A stretch of DNA of 64,000 nucleotides from Phoronis australis (Eukaryota; Phoronida; Phoronidae). Both the position numbers and the translations under genes were made by a program. Where the stretch lies: NCBI GenBank assembly GCA_002633005.1, contig NMRA01000036.1, positions 1,391,161 to 1,455,160 of the forward strand. Direction: 5' to 3'. How positions within the stretch are numbered: the stretch's first letter is position 1; each line of letters begins with the position of its first letter. Below the pieces are notes generated by a model, which saw only the letters and a program-made list of their open reading frames with translations, was not told where the DNA came from and did not search any database. This document shows positions 1 to 10,340 of the stretch, in pieces.

Positions 1-384
1 TCTTCCTGCAGTGGTTCTCGATTTCATTCCACAACAAGCAAACATAAATTTAGTAACCTGTTTTATGACATCAGAAATTGCACATAATCTTGCCGATAAC
101 AGACCTGACATATCCAGTCTTCCATGTTTGAGTCATGTCAGAATTTTTGGTAGGGACCTACTAATCGATTAATAGGAAGCTGTAGTTGAACTGATTGCAG
201 CGCTCCCTATACTGCTTTTTATCTTACTCTGATAAATACTCGCAAAAGGAAACACAAAAGCATGTTAGTGCAAAGGAAGATGAAATGATGACTTCATGCA
301 AATGTAAATGCTATCTAAGACGTCATCGTTAAGTACCAACCAAATTCAAATCTTTCAAGCTACCTCTGCGCCACGTATGAATAA
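1..384. other. No feature seen
   Basis: AT-rich sequence with no reading frame or repeat that I recognise. The satellite described in the next entry starts near its right edge. Confidence 0.5.
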
Positions 385-1496
385 AGACGTCAGCAACAGG
401 TTCTCAACAAAACACGCATTTCAACTAATTCAACTATTCCCATTAATCGCTGCATCATCTGCGGGGATTTACTAAATAAAGGGTAGAGCTAAGACAAAAC
501 TAGGTAGGTCAAGTAGAACACGCATTTCAACTAATTCAACTATTACCAATAATCCCTGTGCCACCTGTGGGCAGATAGATAACGTAAATGACACCATCAT
601 CAGGCTCACAATTGTACAGACTCCAAACACACATTTCAGCGAATTCAAGTATTCCCATTAATCGTTCCGCCACCGGCAGGGACTGGCTGATAAACATGAT
701 ATCAGCAATATGCTCACAACTTGAGAAGCACAGAACACTTATTTCAACTAATTCAACTATTCCCACTAATCACTGCGCCACCTGCAGGCAGACAGATAAC
801 GTACATAACCCCAGCAAACGGCTCTCCAGGCCCACAACTTGAGAGAAACAGAGCACGCATTTCAACTAACTCAATTATTCCCACTCATCGATACGCCGCC
901 TGTGGGGTGGCAGATAATCAACATTACGTCACCAAACACGCAATTCAACCAATTCACTATTCCCACTGCGTCACCTGCAGGAACAGGCTCGTAACAAACA
1001 TGACCTCAGAAACAGGCTCACAACTTAAGAGACACCAAATACGCATTTCAACTAATTCAACTATTCCCATTAATTGCTGCGCCACCTGTGGGAATTCACT
1101 AAATAACGGGTAGATAAAATTAGGTAGATCAAGTAAAACACGAATTTCAAAGAATTCAACTATTTCCACTAATCGCCGCGACATAGGCCTATGTGGGCAC
1201 GTAGATAACGTACATAACATCATCAACATGCTAACAATTTTAGAGAATCCAAACACGCATTTCTATTAATTGAACTATTCCCACTAATCGCTGCACCACC
1301 TGCAGGAACAGGTAGATAACAAACATGAAATCAGCAAAAGCCTCACAGCTTGAGAAACACAGAGCACGCATTTCAACTATTTCAACTATTCCCATTGCGG
1401 CACCTGCAGACTGACAGATAACGTACATAAAATCAGCAGAAGGCTCACCAAGCTCACAACTTGAGAGACATAGAACAAGCATTTCAACTAATTGAA
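385..1496 (+). repeat. Satellite, about 11 diverged units of 100-115 bp
   Basis: The core CGCATTTCAACTAATTCAAC, followed by a CTATTCCC block and a CTGCGCCACCTG block, recurs at about 415, 521, 631, 739, 856, 937, 1042, 1141, 1256, 1366 and 1476. Spacing is mostly 100-117 bp, with one 81 bp unit. Between cores lie weaker shared phrases such as GATAACGTACAT and CAACTTGAGA. Units differ from one another by many substitutions, so the array is old. The long open frames across it are by-products of the repeat, not genes. Confidence 0.85.
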
Positions 1497-2905
1497 GTAT
1501 ACGTAAATAAAACAGCAAAAATGGATCACAGAAATTTTCGGATACAATAACATCCTTCGTCAACAGAAACAGAAATAAAGTAAAATCAAAAACTATATGA
1601 CAATTGACATCTGATATATGGCGTAATGAGCATGATACATTGTTTTTAAATCCTGGGCCACTCAAGGTGAAATATTCCCAACTTGTTCTTTCTTTCTTAG
1701 AGTCGTCTATATCAACACTACCGTTGGTGACAACTGAAGATACGCTGGATTAAATATATCTCAAAGAATAACAACACCAATAATAAGCCCATGATACTTC
1801 TGCACCGCAACAACCATTTTAACCTGTTGGACAGCAAACACATTCCAAAAACTGATCTCGTTCTAAACCTCTTTTCAAGATCAAGCAATCACGGCAAATA
1901 TTCAAAATAAAACTGACTTTAAGACAGACAGTTGTATTAAAGTAACTGGAAAATCAAACGGAAAAAAAACAAATCTGCAACAAAATATACATTGTTTACA
2001 TGAGATGAAGTAATCTACAGTATCCTCAGATTCGAACCTCTACAGGAATCCCGAAGTGAAGACAAACTGGATAAATTCAAAGCACCCAAGAACGGCCACA
2101 TTGATATGAATAGAGTACGACCCCACAAAACCAAAGGAAGGAACAAAAGTTCTGAGACTTCTACAACGACTTCGTCTCGGCCAATGCCTACAACTATCTT
2201 CTATCGTCCTGTAGATAATACTAACAACACCATGAAAACAGTTAAGTATAACAGAAAGTTCCGTAGAAAACAATAACCAATGAGACTAACAATGTAGTCA
2301 ACTTATCTAACCATAACTTAACTGATAGTGAGATTAGCCTACTTTCTAAAGGACTTAATTCCTGTCCTATCAAGATTAGTCTGACAAAGATGAATTACTC
2401 ATTGATGTTTATACTTTTGCTAGACGTCTTAGGTTGGTAGAATCTTTTGACAACCCCACCGAAGATGAAAATGAGAAACCCCCTTAGAAAATATTAAGAA
2501 ATTTCACCCCACAATAAAGTTCACCCACGACATTTCTCAAAATAAAATTTCATTTTTAAATGTCACTGTCTTTCTCTACCCCTCTTGAAACAACATGACC
2601 ACTTTTTTACTGTGGAGTAACTCGGGGAGTCTGTTCCGCGTGTTTTTCACATCTCGTCATGACTATATTTTGGTTGTTTTCTGGGTGAAGCCGAGAACTT
2701 ATTGAACGACCCTCGTATATCAGATGTCAATTGTCATATAGTGTTTGAGTTTACTTTATTTCTGTTTCGGTTGACGAATGATGCTATTATATCCGAAAAT
2801 TTCAGTGATCCATTTTCGTTGTTTTATTTACGTATATTTATTCCACTTTTCGAAAACAATAAGTGTATCTTTTAGAGGATCTGGATCGCCTCTTTTAGCT
2901 TCGGA
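1497..2905 (+). mobile_element. Internally deleted Penelope-like retroelement inserted in the satellite
   Basis: Plus-strand translation at about 2285-2368 reads NLTDSEISLLSKGLN, the N-terminal signature of Penelope-like reverse transcriptases. At 2509-2571 it reads IKFTHDISQNKISFLNVTV, which in that family lies far downstream, past the catalytic core. The two are only about 140 bp apart and in different frames, so the RT core with its catalytic aspartates is missing. Sequence at 1499-1625 is the reverse complement of about 2717-2850, with roughly 90% agreement by eye; inverted terminal copies are known in Penelope-like elements. Satellite units stop at the left edge and resume near 2925. No GIY-YIG endonuclease domain is visible. 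Exact ends are approximate. Confidence 0.7.
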
Positions 2906-2924
2906 TTTAATTTCTACGTTACTT

Positions 2925-3830
2925 GACTAATTCAACCATTCCCACTAATTGCTGCGCCACTTGTGGACAGGTAGATGACGTACATGGCATCATCTACAGG
3001 CTCACGATTTTAGAAAATCCAAACACGCATTTAACTATATCAACTATTTCCATTAATCACTGCGCCATCTGCAGGGACAGGCAGATAACAAACATAACGT
3101 CAGCAACAGGCTAACAACTTGAGAGTCACAGAAAACACACTTCAACTAATTCAACTATTTCCATTAAGCGCTACCCCACTTGTGGGCTAGTACATAACGT
3201 ACATGATGTCGGCAACAGGCTCACGCATTTCAAATACTTGAACTATTCCAACTAATCACTGCACTATTTGTGGGCTGGTACATATTGTACATGACGTCAG
3301 TAACAGGCTCACAACTTGAGAGTCACAGAACACACACTTCAAATAACTCAATTATTCCCACTAATCGCTGCGCCATCTGTTTGCAGTTAAATAACGTACA
3401 TGACGTGAACAACAGTCTCATGCATTTCCACTGATCGCTGCTGCATCTGTGGGATGGTACATATCGTGGATGACGTCAGCAAGGGGCTCAGAATTTGAGA
3501 CACACCAAATGCGCATTTCAACTAATTCAACTATTCCCATTAATCGCTGCGCCACCTGCGGACAGGTAGATAACGTACATGTCATCATCAACAGGCTCAC
3601 AGTTTTAGAGACTCCTAACACACATTTCAACTAATTGGACTATTCCCACTAATCGCTGCGTAACATGCAGGGACTGGCTACAACAAACATGACATCAGTA
3701 ACAGGCTCACAGCTTGAGAAACACAGAACATGCATTTCAACTAATTCAACTATTCCCACTAATCACAGCGCCAGCTGAAGGGGCAGTTTGATAACGAACA
3801 TGTCAGCAACAGGTTTGCATCATTGGTAAG
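2925..3830 (+). repeat. Satellite, right-hand part
   Basis: This is the same satellite as at 385-1496, continuing after the Penelope-like insertion with about nine further units. Core phrases (CAACTAATTCAAC, CCCACTAATCGCTGCGCCA) are visible around 2925, 3030, 3140, 3230, 3345, 3515, 3625 and 3735. Confidence 0.82.
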
Positions 3831-3879
3831 GGGAAGATGTGTTGAGAGACGTTAGGATTGGTAGGGTACCACTAAACAT

Positions 3880-4770
3880 TCTGAAATGTATGCAATGTTT
3901 AGCAATGGATTCGTTTTCAACTCTAAAGTAGCATGCCACCATGTCACTCTCTTACGGCGCATGGCCAGTCAGGTAGAAGACCCTTCACAATATCATAGCA
4001 CGTTTCCACGCTTAATAGATGATTCCATTGTTGTGGTATTTGAAGCTGTCCCTTGTCATAGTTATACACACGAATGCCTGTGTGTCGTCCGAAACAACCG
4101 GAATTTCGTTTACTTCATGTGCGCATTTCACGGCCTACTGCACAATACTAGTGCCGGCTTCTTCGTGAGATATGTCCTCGGGTAATATCTACTGTCAGCG
4201 TCGTGTTCAATATCGAGGGAGGTGGTCTTCCTCAGTGATTTCCAGTTTGCTTTCCTTACTTACTTCTAGTATCACACACGATTCTAATGAGTTGACTTTG
4301 TGTTCTTGACTGAAGGCAGGATCACCTTTTGGGCATGTAACTTTGTAGTTATGTACACGTGATGGGTACGGGTGACATCAATATCTTTCCCATCCCTTGT
4401 GGAAATTGATGCTGAAGTCATGGTATCTGTCAAATATCAGGAAGACACCACTCTCCCTCAGTTATGTAGTTCCACATGTTTTCGAAATGGTGACACAATC
4501 TTGTACAGTAGCATTTGTTGACCAATGAACAGTCCACAGAAGAGCTAAACCATCAATGTCTTTTACATTGGTACATCAGGAACTCCTACTGACACGTACC
4601 TGCTGTTGCAAAGACCTCTTAACGCCTGCATGACTTGTTTTTTGGAAAGGTGATCTCTTTTGCTGTATGTACTGGAGCAAGCTCGTGACGTTCCTTGTGT
4701 CAATGTCACGTTTGTTTGACAACGATGTCATCACCCATGAGTACAGTGCAGTGATATCACACACCGGCGA
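3880..4770 (-). pseudogene. Decayed ORF of an uncharacterised repeat-borne protein family (FDRYHDFS / EEA / SDDT motifs)
   Basis: Read on the minus strand across several frames, this stretch shows a string of conserved phrases in order. A TVHW/TVQD-like segment near 4520 is followed by FLIFDRYHDFSI at about 4411-4440. A segment like EEDHLP follows near 4225, then SHEEAGTSIVQ at about 4131-4176, and VVSDDTQAF at about 4073-4100. I recall this order (FDRY..YS, then HEEAD, then SDDTD) from uncharacterised multi-copy proteins of cnidarians, molluscs and amphioxus that behave like mobile-element ORFs. The spaced acidic residues could fit a nuclease fold, but that is inference. Several stops and frameshifts break it. 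A 62-codon open stretch at 4576-4764 is its least damaged part. Confidence 0.5.
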
Positions 4771-5189
4771 ACCAACTTGAACTTATGGCTCTTGCAGTCA
4801 TGGTTGTCACCTTCTTCGGTAGAAACCCACCGGCCAGCCGTCTTCGAAATATGATAACCTGCTTGTCCAATGCTGATCGCCTCATGTACATTTTACTGTT
4901 GGAGTAACAAACTGCTGATGTGCACTACTGGGTCTATGGGAAGGACAATTGTGGATAATTCCCCGCCATGCCCAACTACTTTGTCCGTACCTCACGAATG
5001 TGGTTTCTTTAAGTGAACGGTCCAAACCTCATTCTAACATTCACCCAGCTCATTAATTTAATCTGTGTTTTTTCTATGATTTGGGGAAGTAAGTCAGTAT
5101 AGGCAACATCTTTTCGGAATTAAAGGTCTCAAACTGTTGAGCACACACTACATCTAAACTGTCTTCAAAAAAGAGATTCTGCAAATTTG
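4771..5189. other. No feature seen
   Basis: Spacer between the decayed ORF and the next diverged repeat. No coding or structural signal was recognised. Confidence 0.4.
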
Positions 5190-5640
5190 CTACAACCTGT
5201 AATCATTAAATTCATTGACCACAGAAACATGAGTGTAAATTTTAATATAACTAACCTCTGGTGTCTGATACAGTGGTTATAAGCACACGTAGACTAACGG
5301 CAGTTGTAATTTGTGTAAATTTATCAATTATGCAAATTTCGATATGAAAATAATCTACATGTAATGCCTGGAAGCAATGAGCAGACAGTATTTCGAATAA
5401 AGGGGGTTTTCATTTGAATAAATTATGCAAATTGATTATGCAACAACTTGGCAACTGAATTCATTAATCTAATTGCAAGGAGTGTAGTACAATAGGGGTT
5501 CCACCCCGCTATCTTGCCGTTCGCCGCAATGGTTATCGGTCGAGAAACTAGCGCCCCAAGCAGCGAATAAGAAAAACTTAACATAGCAGCGGGAGTCCGA
5601 GCCATGTAAACACTGATGAATTTATACTTTAACGACGTTC
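5190..5640 (+). repeat. Diverged dispersed repeat, related to 10010-10340
   Basis: The phrases ACAGAAACATG, TTATAAGCACA, GTAGA and TTGTGCAAATT-like strings occur in the same order here and at 10074-10180, both on the plus strand. A further, more decayed copy is at about 10220-10310. The two sites flank the large palindrome at 6.4-9.9 kb. No coding potential was recognised. Confidence 0.5.
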
Positions 5641-6429
5641 GACGACCAAGAGAATTATTGTGTGATTAAAATAGGTAAAATATGTATATTCAAATTCACT
5701 TATAATCAAATAAGAATCAAAATTGTGTTTTAGTCAATATTAAAGTGTAATACACATGAACAACTTTGCAGTTTCATTCTCTTGAAGCTCCCTTCAAAAA
5801 ACCATTTGGTCGATATTTGAGTTTTAATCAGGCAAACTACTGAGTGTTCTTAATTATATTTCATACCGGGGGTTTCATGGGGCAGTTTCCCCCAGGTTCC
5901 AGCTGAAGGAGGTACATGAGAGGAGTGCAAAACAAGTAAAAACCAGGTGGGCGCCAAATGGGTGTTGACCCCCTCTCAGGGGTGGTACATGAAAAAATCG
6001 ATGGGTGGCACATGGGTGTTGGGCCCTTCCATCGTCACAAATCTTGGTTGTTAAGTCCCCTGACTATTAAAAACAGTTCTGAGGTGATAAGATTTTTCGG
6101 GTACTCGTTTTGTGCATGCCCCTACTGACTTTTTGTTTTAACCCGTAGCCATGCACCTGTGGTTATGTCAGTACCATCCTTGGATATTTTCCAACTTTTC
6201 ATTACAAGTGTCGATCTGGGGATAATTTTTAGGGCCGCGCCCGGAATCATTGGCGAATAGAAGTTTTCATTGACGCACTGGTGTTGCTTAACTTGGGCAT
6301 TAAAATTGTGTCGAGTTTTTCACCGAGACCCACAGATTCTCTAACTTGACTCATAGATTGATATGACTGTCGCCGTCACCGGTCATATGGACACACGGCC
6401 ATGGGTATGTTTTTCTAATATTATCCCTG
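5641..6429. other. No gene seen
   Basis: Low-complexity stretches are present around 5860-6030, with runs rich in G and C such as GGGGCAGTTTCCCCC and repeated TGGTACATG/TGGCACATG phrases. No reading frame of note. Confidence 0.4.
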
Positions 6430-6480
6430 CGATCATTCGGGTGATTACTTGCAAGTATGTTGCTCTGTCGTCAAGTTTTT

Positions 6481-6511
6481 ACTTGGCGGAAATCTTCGAA
6501 TTCCGACAAGT
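6481..6511. repeat. Terminal hairpin of the 1.1 kb element, left arm
   Basis: ACTTGGCGGAAAT is followed after a short loop by AATTCCGACAAGT, which is nearly its reverse complement. It is the counterpart of the cleaner hairpin at 9861-9886. Confidence 0.55.
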
Positions 6512-6811
6512 ATGTTTCTCTGACATCAAGTTTTTTTTTGTTCGCACTCTACAGGTCGCAATGTTCGTCCAATTGGCACGAAATTCGCACACGACATGTA
6601 GATCTGAAAGGCCTGGAAGACTGTCGTTTTTGGTCATGATCGGATTCAAAATGGCGCACATGGCGGCCATTTTGTTTCAAATGACTTATTCAACTGCTCA
6701 TAGAACCCTCAAATTTTGACGTATCTGGCTCAATCTCTACACAATTATGAAACAGTCTAGTTCCTTCAAATATGTTAGAAATCGTTTACTTCCGTTAAAA
6801 AATGGCGGAAA

Positions 6812-6975
6812 TATCGGCAATGGCGCATGCGCACCTCGATTTCGGGAAAAACGTTTTGTCTTGTAGAGGGCGCTTTAAATAACCAATTGCTTTGAAATTT
6901 TTCAGGTATTACTTTTTGTCGCGGGCTATTATCCAGTTCTAAAAAGCCGGAAGTTGATCCCAACATGGCGGATCT
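6812..6975 (+). promoter_or_regulatory. Promoter-like motif cluster in repeat copy 1
   Basis: GGCGCATGCGCACCTCG (about 6821) contains a perfect NRF1-type site. AATGGCGG at 6800 and ACATGGCGGA at about 6963 resemble YY1 sites, and GCCGGAAGT at about 6945 resembles an ETS site. Copy 2 has the same order (7919-8100) and copy 3 the inverted order (about 9395-9560). Whether any copy drives transcription is unknown. Confidence 0.4.
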
Positions 6976-7918
6976 AACGCATGTTGACCCATTTTCAGTC
7001 GTGCCATAGTGCCATTTTAAACGGGAAGAGAAAATGACGTTAATTTTTGCATGTGGATTCTCTAAGGTATATTCTTACCGTTTTCGAGTTATTTGACTTT
7101 GAATTTCAAAAAAAGGTGAAATCTCATTTTTTTTCTAAAAAGTAACGGAATTTTGCGTTACTATCACTTTATATAGAGTTTTGAACGGGCTTTCAAAATG
7201 TGTTTTCCATTTTTCGCTAGAACGTCTGCTTTTCGAATTATTCGAGATTTTCTGATAGCACTGTTCTTTTCTTGAGCGCCCTTGCTATATTGATGTTGGT
7301 TTAGCTTCTATTGAACAAGACTGTAGCCTCTTTATTACTGTTTTATGACATCTAAGTTCGTTATATGAATGTTACGATGTGGTTCATCCTCATAACCACC
7401 GTTATCATATTCGTCATCTTCGTCATAATCTCCGTCGTCGTCTTTTCTTCAGCTTAACTCGCCAAGTGTTGCTCAAGACTGTAGCCTATTTCTTAGGGAT
7501 TTCTGAGATCTACGTTCGTCATATGAATGATATCATAACTTGTATTGTCCATCATCGCCACCATAGTCGTCATATCTGTCATCTTGGTCATCATCTCTGT
7601 CATCACCTTTTCTGTTAATTTCGCCAAGTTTCACGCACCTCCGAGAGCTTTCATTTTTTTGTTCACACTCTACAGGTCGCAATTTTTGTCCGATCCGCAC
7701 GAAATTTGCACACGATGGGTAGATCTAAAAGTCCTGGAAGCCTACTGTTTTGAGTTATGATCGGATTCAAAATGGCGGACTTGGCGACTATTTTGTTTCC
7801 GGTTTCAGATTCAAACGCTAATAGAGGTCGCATGTTTCAACGTACAGGGCTGAAATTTAGTACGATTATTACAAGACACAAGTACTACCACTGCGCTGTA
7901 AATCGTTAACTTTTAGTC

Positions 7919-8102
7919 AAAGATGGTGGAAATATTGGCCATGGCGCATGCGCACCTCGATGTCTGGCCGAAAACATTTTCTAGTGTAGAGGGCGCATTG
8001 GTGAACCAATCATTTTCAATCTCGTCACCTGTTTGTTTCCTTCGATTGGCTATTATTAAAAATAATTTAACCGGAAGTCACTTTCAAGATGGCGGCTCTG
8101 GC
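7919..8102 (+). promoter_or_regulatory. Promoter-like motif cluster in repeat copy 2
   Basis: AGATGGTGGAAATATTGG and GGCGCATGCGCACCTCG (about 7942) are followed by ACCGGAAGTCACTTTCAAG and ATGGCGGC near 8071-8096. The order and spacing match repeat copy 1. Confidence 0.4.
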
Positions 8103-9860
8103 GCATTTTCACCCATTTTCGATCGTTCTGCGGTCGTATTTTTAACGGGAAAAGCAATTGACGTGAATTTTTGCATGTAGATTCCTTAAAGTATGCTCTT
8201 TCAAAAGTTCTGCAATAACGTTTTACTCGAACTTACGTTTTCGAGCTATTCGACTTTGAATTTAAAAAAACGCAGAATTTCAATATTGTCGAAAAAAATA
8301 CGGAATTGTGCGTTACTATCAATTTAGGTAGACTTTTGAACGGGCTTTCAGATGATGTTTTCCAGTTTCCGCTAGGACGTCTATTTTGCGAATTATTCGA
8401 GATTTTCTGATTTCGCTGTTCCTTTAATTGTTGAGCGCTCTTGCTGCATTGATGTTGGTTTAGCTTCTATTGAACAAGACTGCAGCATATTTCTTAGTAG
8501 TTTCTTCGCTAGTCACATGAATGTTATCGTGTTGTTCGTAATTGCCGCCTTCATTGTCATGATCGTCGTCGTCTTCCCCATCGTCTTCTTTTCGGTTAAT
8601 TTCGCCAAGTGTCGCTCCTCAGAGCGCTAAGGTTTACATGTTGATATTTTGACACACAAAATCCAAGACAGTTTACCATGTCATTAAATAACAAATGAAA
8701 GCGCTCCGAGGAGCGACACTTGGCGAAATTAACAGAAGAGACGATGATGGAGATGATGACGAAGATGACAGCTATGACGACAATGTTGGCGATGATGGAC
8801 AATGCAAGTTATGATATTCATATGACGAACGTAGAGGTCAGAAATCACTAAGAAATAGGCGACACTTGGCGAAATTAACTGAAGTAAAGACGACGTAGAT
8901 GATGACGAAGATGACGAATATGATGATGGTGGATTCGATGCTGAACAGCATCATAACATTCATATGACGTACTTAAATGTCATAAATCAATAAAAATAGG
9001 CTACAGTCTTGTTCAACAGAAGCTAAACTAACATCAATGCAGCAAGAGCGCTCAACAATTAAGGAACAGCGCTATCAGAAAATCTCAAATAACTCGAAAA
9101 GTAGACGTTCTCGCGAAAAATGGAAAACATCTGTTGAAAGCCCGTTCAAAATTCTATCTAAATTGATAGTATCACACAATTCAGTAATTTTTTCGAAAAA
9201 AAATGAAATTTTGTGTTTTTTAAAGAAATTCAAAGTCAATTAACTCGAAAACAGTAAGTCTGAGAAAAAAATTGTTGAGGTCATTTGAAAGGGTATACTT
9301 TAAAGAATCCACATCCAAAAATTAACGTCATTCTCTCTTCACGTTTAAAATGACACTCCAGCACGACTGAAAATGAGTCAACATGCGCCAGATCTGCCAT
9401 CTTGAAAGCAACTTCCGGTTTTTTGGCTCTGTGTTATAGCATGTCATAAGAAACTAACACCTGCAAAAATTCTAAGGAATTGGCCCTATAATGCGCCTTC
9501 TACAGGAGGAAACGTTTTTAGGCCAAAATCGAGGTGCGCAGGCGCGATTGCCGATATTTCCGCTATCTTTAATCGGAAGTAAACAATTTCCAGTATACTT
9601 GTAGCACATTTCCAATCCAATAACTGTGTCGATTCTCAGCTCTGTACGTAAAAAATTGTAGCCTTTAGAAGCATTTGAACCTTTAAATGAAAACAAAATG
9701 GCCGCCAAATCTGTCATCTTGGATCCGATTATAACGAAAAACAACAGGCTTCCAGTACTTCCAAAACTACGTGTTATGTGTAAATTTCGTGATGATCGGA
9801 CAAAAATTGCGACCTGTATCGTGCGAACAAACAAAAAACAAATTAGTGACAGAGCAACAT

Positions 9861-9886
9861 ACTTGGCGAAATTCATTTCGCCAAGT
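9861..9886. repeat. Terminal 12-bp-arm hairpin of the 1.1 kb element
   Basis: ACTTGGCGAAAT and ATTTCGCCAAGT are exact reverse complements separated by two bases. This marks the outer end of the inverted copy; the same CGCCAAGT phrase occurs at the other copy borders. Confidence 0.75.
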
Positions 9887-10009
9887 AATAATCCTTGCCT
9901 TTCTGGATCCTTAGACAACGTAAAAATGACAGTTATGGTGTTTTCTTGGATGAATTTGTTCCCGTGCTTCGTACTTGACTATTGGTTATTCGCAACTTGG
10001 CGGCGCTAG

Positions 10010-10340
10010 TGATAGCGATAACAACGATCTCACCAGTGAACATCCCTACTGTAGTAAAGTCCTTGCTAATAGTTGAACACAGAAACATGGTTGCAAATAT
10101 TAAAATATTTCACCTGTGATACCTGGTACTTCAGTTATAAGCACAAGTAGAATTTTGAATAACGACGGCACATATTGTGCAAATTCAAGATGTATCCACC
10201 AGCAAATGAGCTCCATTAAATTCACTGACCATGAAAACATAGGTAAACAAATCAAAAATACCATGTCTGCAGTGCTATAAGCAAACAGAATTTTGCATAA
10301 TAGCGGACTTAATTTGCATTTTTAAATAAAGTGCATTTTA
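10010..10340 (+). repeat. Diverged dispersed repeat, related to 5190-5640
   Basis: ACACAGAAACATGG, CCTGTGATACCTGG, TTATAAGCACAAGTAGA and ATTGTGCAAATTCAAG follow the same order as at 5218-5340. A second weaker unit covers about 10200-10320. Confidence 0.5.

Larger units (their letters stand above)
6430..9890. repeat. Large inverted repeat built of three copies of a ~1.1 kb non-coding element
   Basis: The left arm at about 6470-7655 is mirrored by the right arm at about 8695-9886. The 1.04 kb between them (7656-8632) is mostly another copy in left-arm orientation. Anchors are a CTACAGGTCGCAAT block at 6550 and 7671 (inverted at 9806-9820), a GATGTTGGTTTAGCTTCTAT block at 7292 and 8451 (inverted at about 9018-9038), and a TTAATTTCGCCAAGT block at 7615 and 8599 (inverted at 8718-8732 and 8864-8878). 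Each copy ends in a degenerate GAT/GAC-rich tract (for example 7395-7440, 8740-8790, 8890-8940). No ORF is shared between copies, so the element is non-autonomous or non-coding. Confidence 0.85.

Noticed and set aside
536-1665. Several overlapping ORFs of 80-140 codons on both strands near the left edge
   Set aside because: They run across satellite units and repeat the same peptide phrases (ISTNSTIPINRCATC and its antisense), so they are repeat artefacts.
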